This document shows, in pieces, positions 14,790 through 15,025 of a stretch of DNA of 15,025 bases. The DNA lies in NCBI GenBank assembly GCA_964622035.1, contig CAZUPF010000014.1, positions 1 to 15,025 on the forward strand, in the 5' to 3' direction. A model generated the notes under the pieces. That model had not been told where the DNA came from and did no database searches. It worked only from the letters and a program-made list of their open reading frames with translations. Source of the DNA: CAZUPF01 sp964622035. Lineage in GTDB: Bacteria > Patescibacteriota > WWE3 > JAUXAW01 > JAYEID01. Numbering within the stretch: the first letter of the stretch is position 1; each line of letters begins with the position of its first letter. The position numbers and the translations under genes were made by a program.

Positions 14790-15025
14790 GTGATTGATAC
14801 TGCGAAAATTGTAGTTGCGGGCGGCAGTGGTGGGGATGGCATAGTGTCTTTTCTGCGGGAGAAATTTCGCCCGCACGGCGGCCCAGATGGGGGGCGGGGA
14901 GGTGCTGGCGGTAGCCTCTATCTCTCTGCCGATCCCAACTCAAACACCTTGGAAGACTTTCGGCGGGAGCGGAGCGTCAAGGCCGAGGGTGGGGGGCGGG
15001 GAGGGCCGAACAAGCGGCGGGGGCG
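14790..15025 (+). CDS. obg: GTPase Obg, N-terminal part (cut by window edge)
   Basis: The first 78 codons of Obg (CgtA), a GTPase of large-subunit assembly and stress control. The reading from GTG 14790 gives VIDTAKIVVAGGSGGDGIVS, then FLREKFRPHGGPDGGRGGAGG and LEDFRRERSVKAEGGGRGG. This is the glycine-rich Obg fold, which follows the family pattern (E. coli [27 protein letters not shown]). The GTPase domain lies beyond the window. The start is GTG with no Shine-Dalgarno site; no ATG in this frame is available, and the residues from VIDTAK on match the usual first strand, so the start is well placed. Confidence 0.95.
   Translation, partial: MIDTAKIVVAGGSGGDGIVSFLREKFRPHGGPDGGRGGAGGSLYLSADPNSNTLEDFRRERSVKAEGGGRGGPNKRRG

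Overview
The window is a single co-directional block: every gene I can support reads on the + strand. It opens with the 3' third of a 23S rRNA and a 5S rRNA, closed by a strong intrinsic terminator. Next comes a tightly packed housekeeping operon (about 1267-7680): a four-repeat S1-domain RNA-binding protein, a ClpC-type AAA+ unfoldase, ribosome recycling factor, RadA, and a membrane-anchored PIN-TRAM protein of the YacL type. It ends at a second strong terminator. The S1/ClpC and ClpC/Frr junctions are start-stop overlaps of 1 and 4 bases.

The middle (7678-12023) is an envelope-related accessory section. It holds a double zinc-ribbon protein with about four membrane segments, a lipoprotein whose unrecognised globular domain sits between two Thr/Pro-rich stalks, and a secreted DUF11-repeat protein ending in a sortase-like LPKAG signal. 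The lipoprotein gene is broken by 100 Ns flanked by an identical 55-bp sequence on both sides. This looks like an assembly join and not a real break, because merging the two copies restores one reading frame.

The right end (12194-15025) has rho (transcription termination factor lacking the Rho_N domain), a LysM-LysM-M23 peptidoglycan hydrolase with one membrane anchor, and the first 78 codons of obg, cut by the window edge.

Organism: a bacterium with Shine-Dalgarno sequences (clear at 7922, 8802 and 13554), sigma-70-like promoters and a single-membrane-style surface (lipobox, LPxTG-like sorting motif, LysM/M23). The gene order clpC-radA-PIN/TRAM recalls the Firmicutes clpC-radA-disA-yacL cluster, but disA is absent and frr and an S1 gene are present. 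Thr/Pro-rich surface proteins, DUF11-LPxTG-like proteins and compact operons fit Patescibacteria (CPR, perhaps Microgenomates-like); Chloroflexota is an alternative. I cannot settle this without a 23S or Rho phylogeny.

Points most worth a second look: a degenerate first ATPase ring in the ClpC protein; Rho substitutions in the P-loop and next to the catalytic glutamate; an A2057-U2611 pair in the 23S drug-binding site; an 8-N9-8 inverted repeat on the promoter of the S1-ClpC operon; predicted leaderless starts for the S1 gene and obg; a G-quadruplex motif overlapping rival hairpins after the DUF11 gene; and the uncharacterised zinc-ribbon/stalked-lipoprotein pair.
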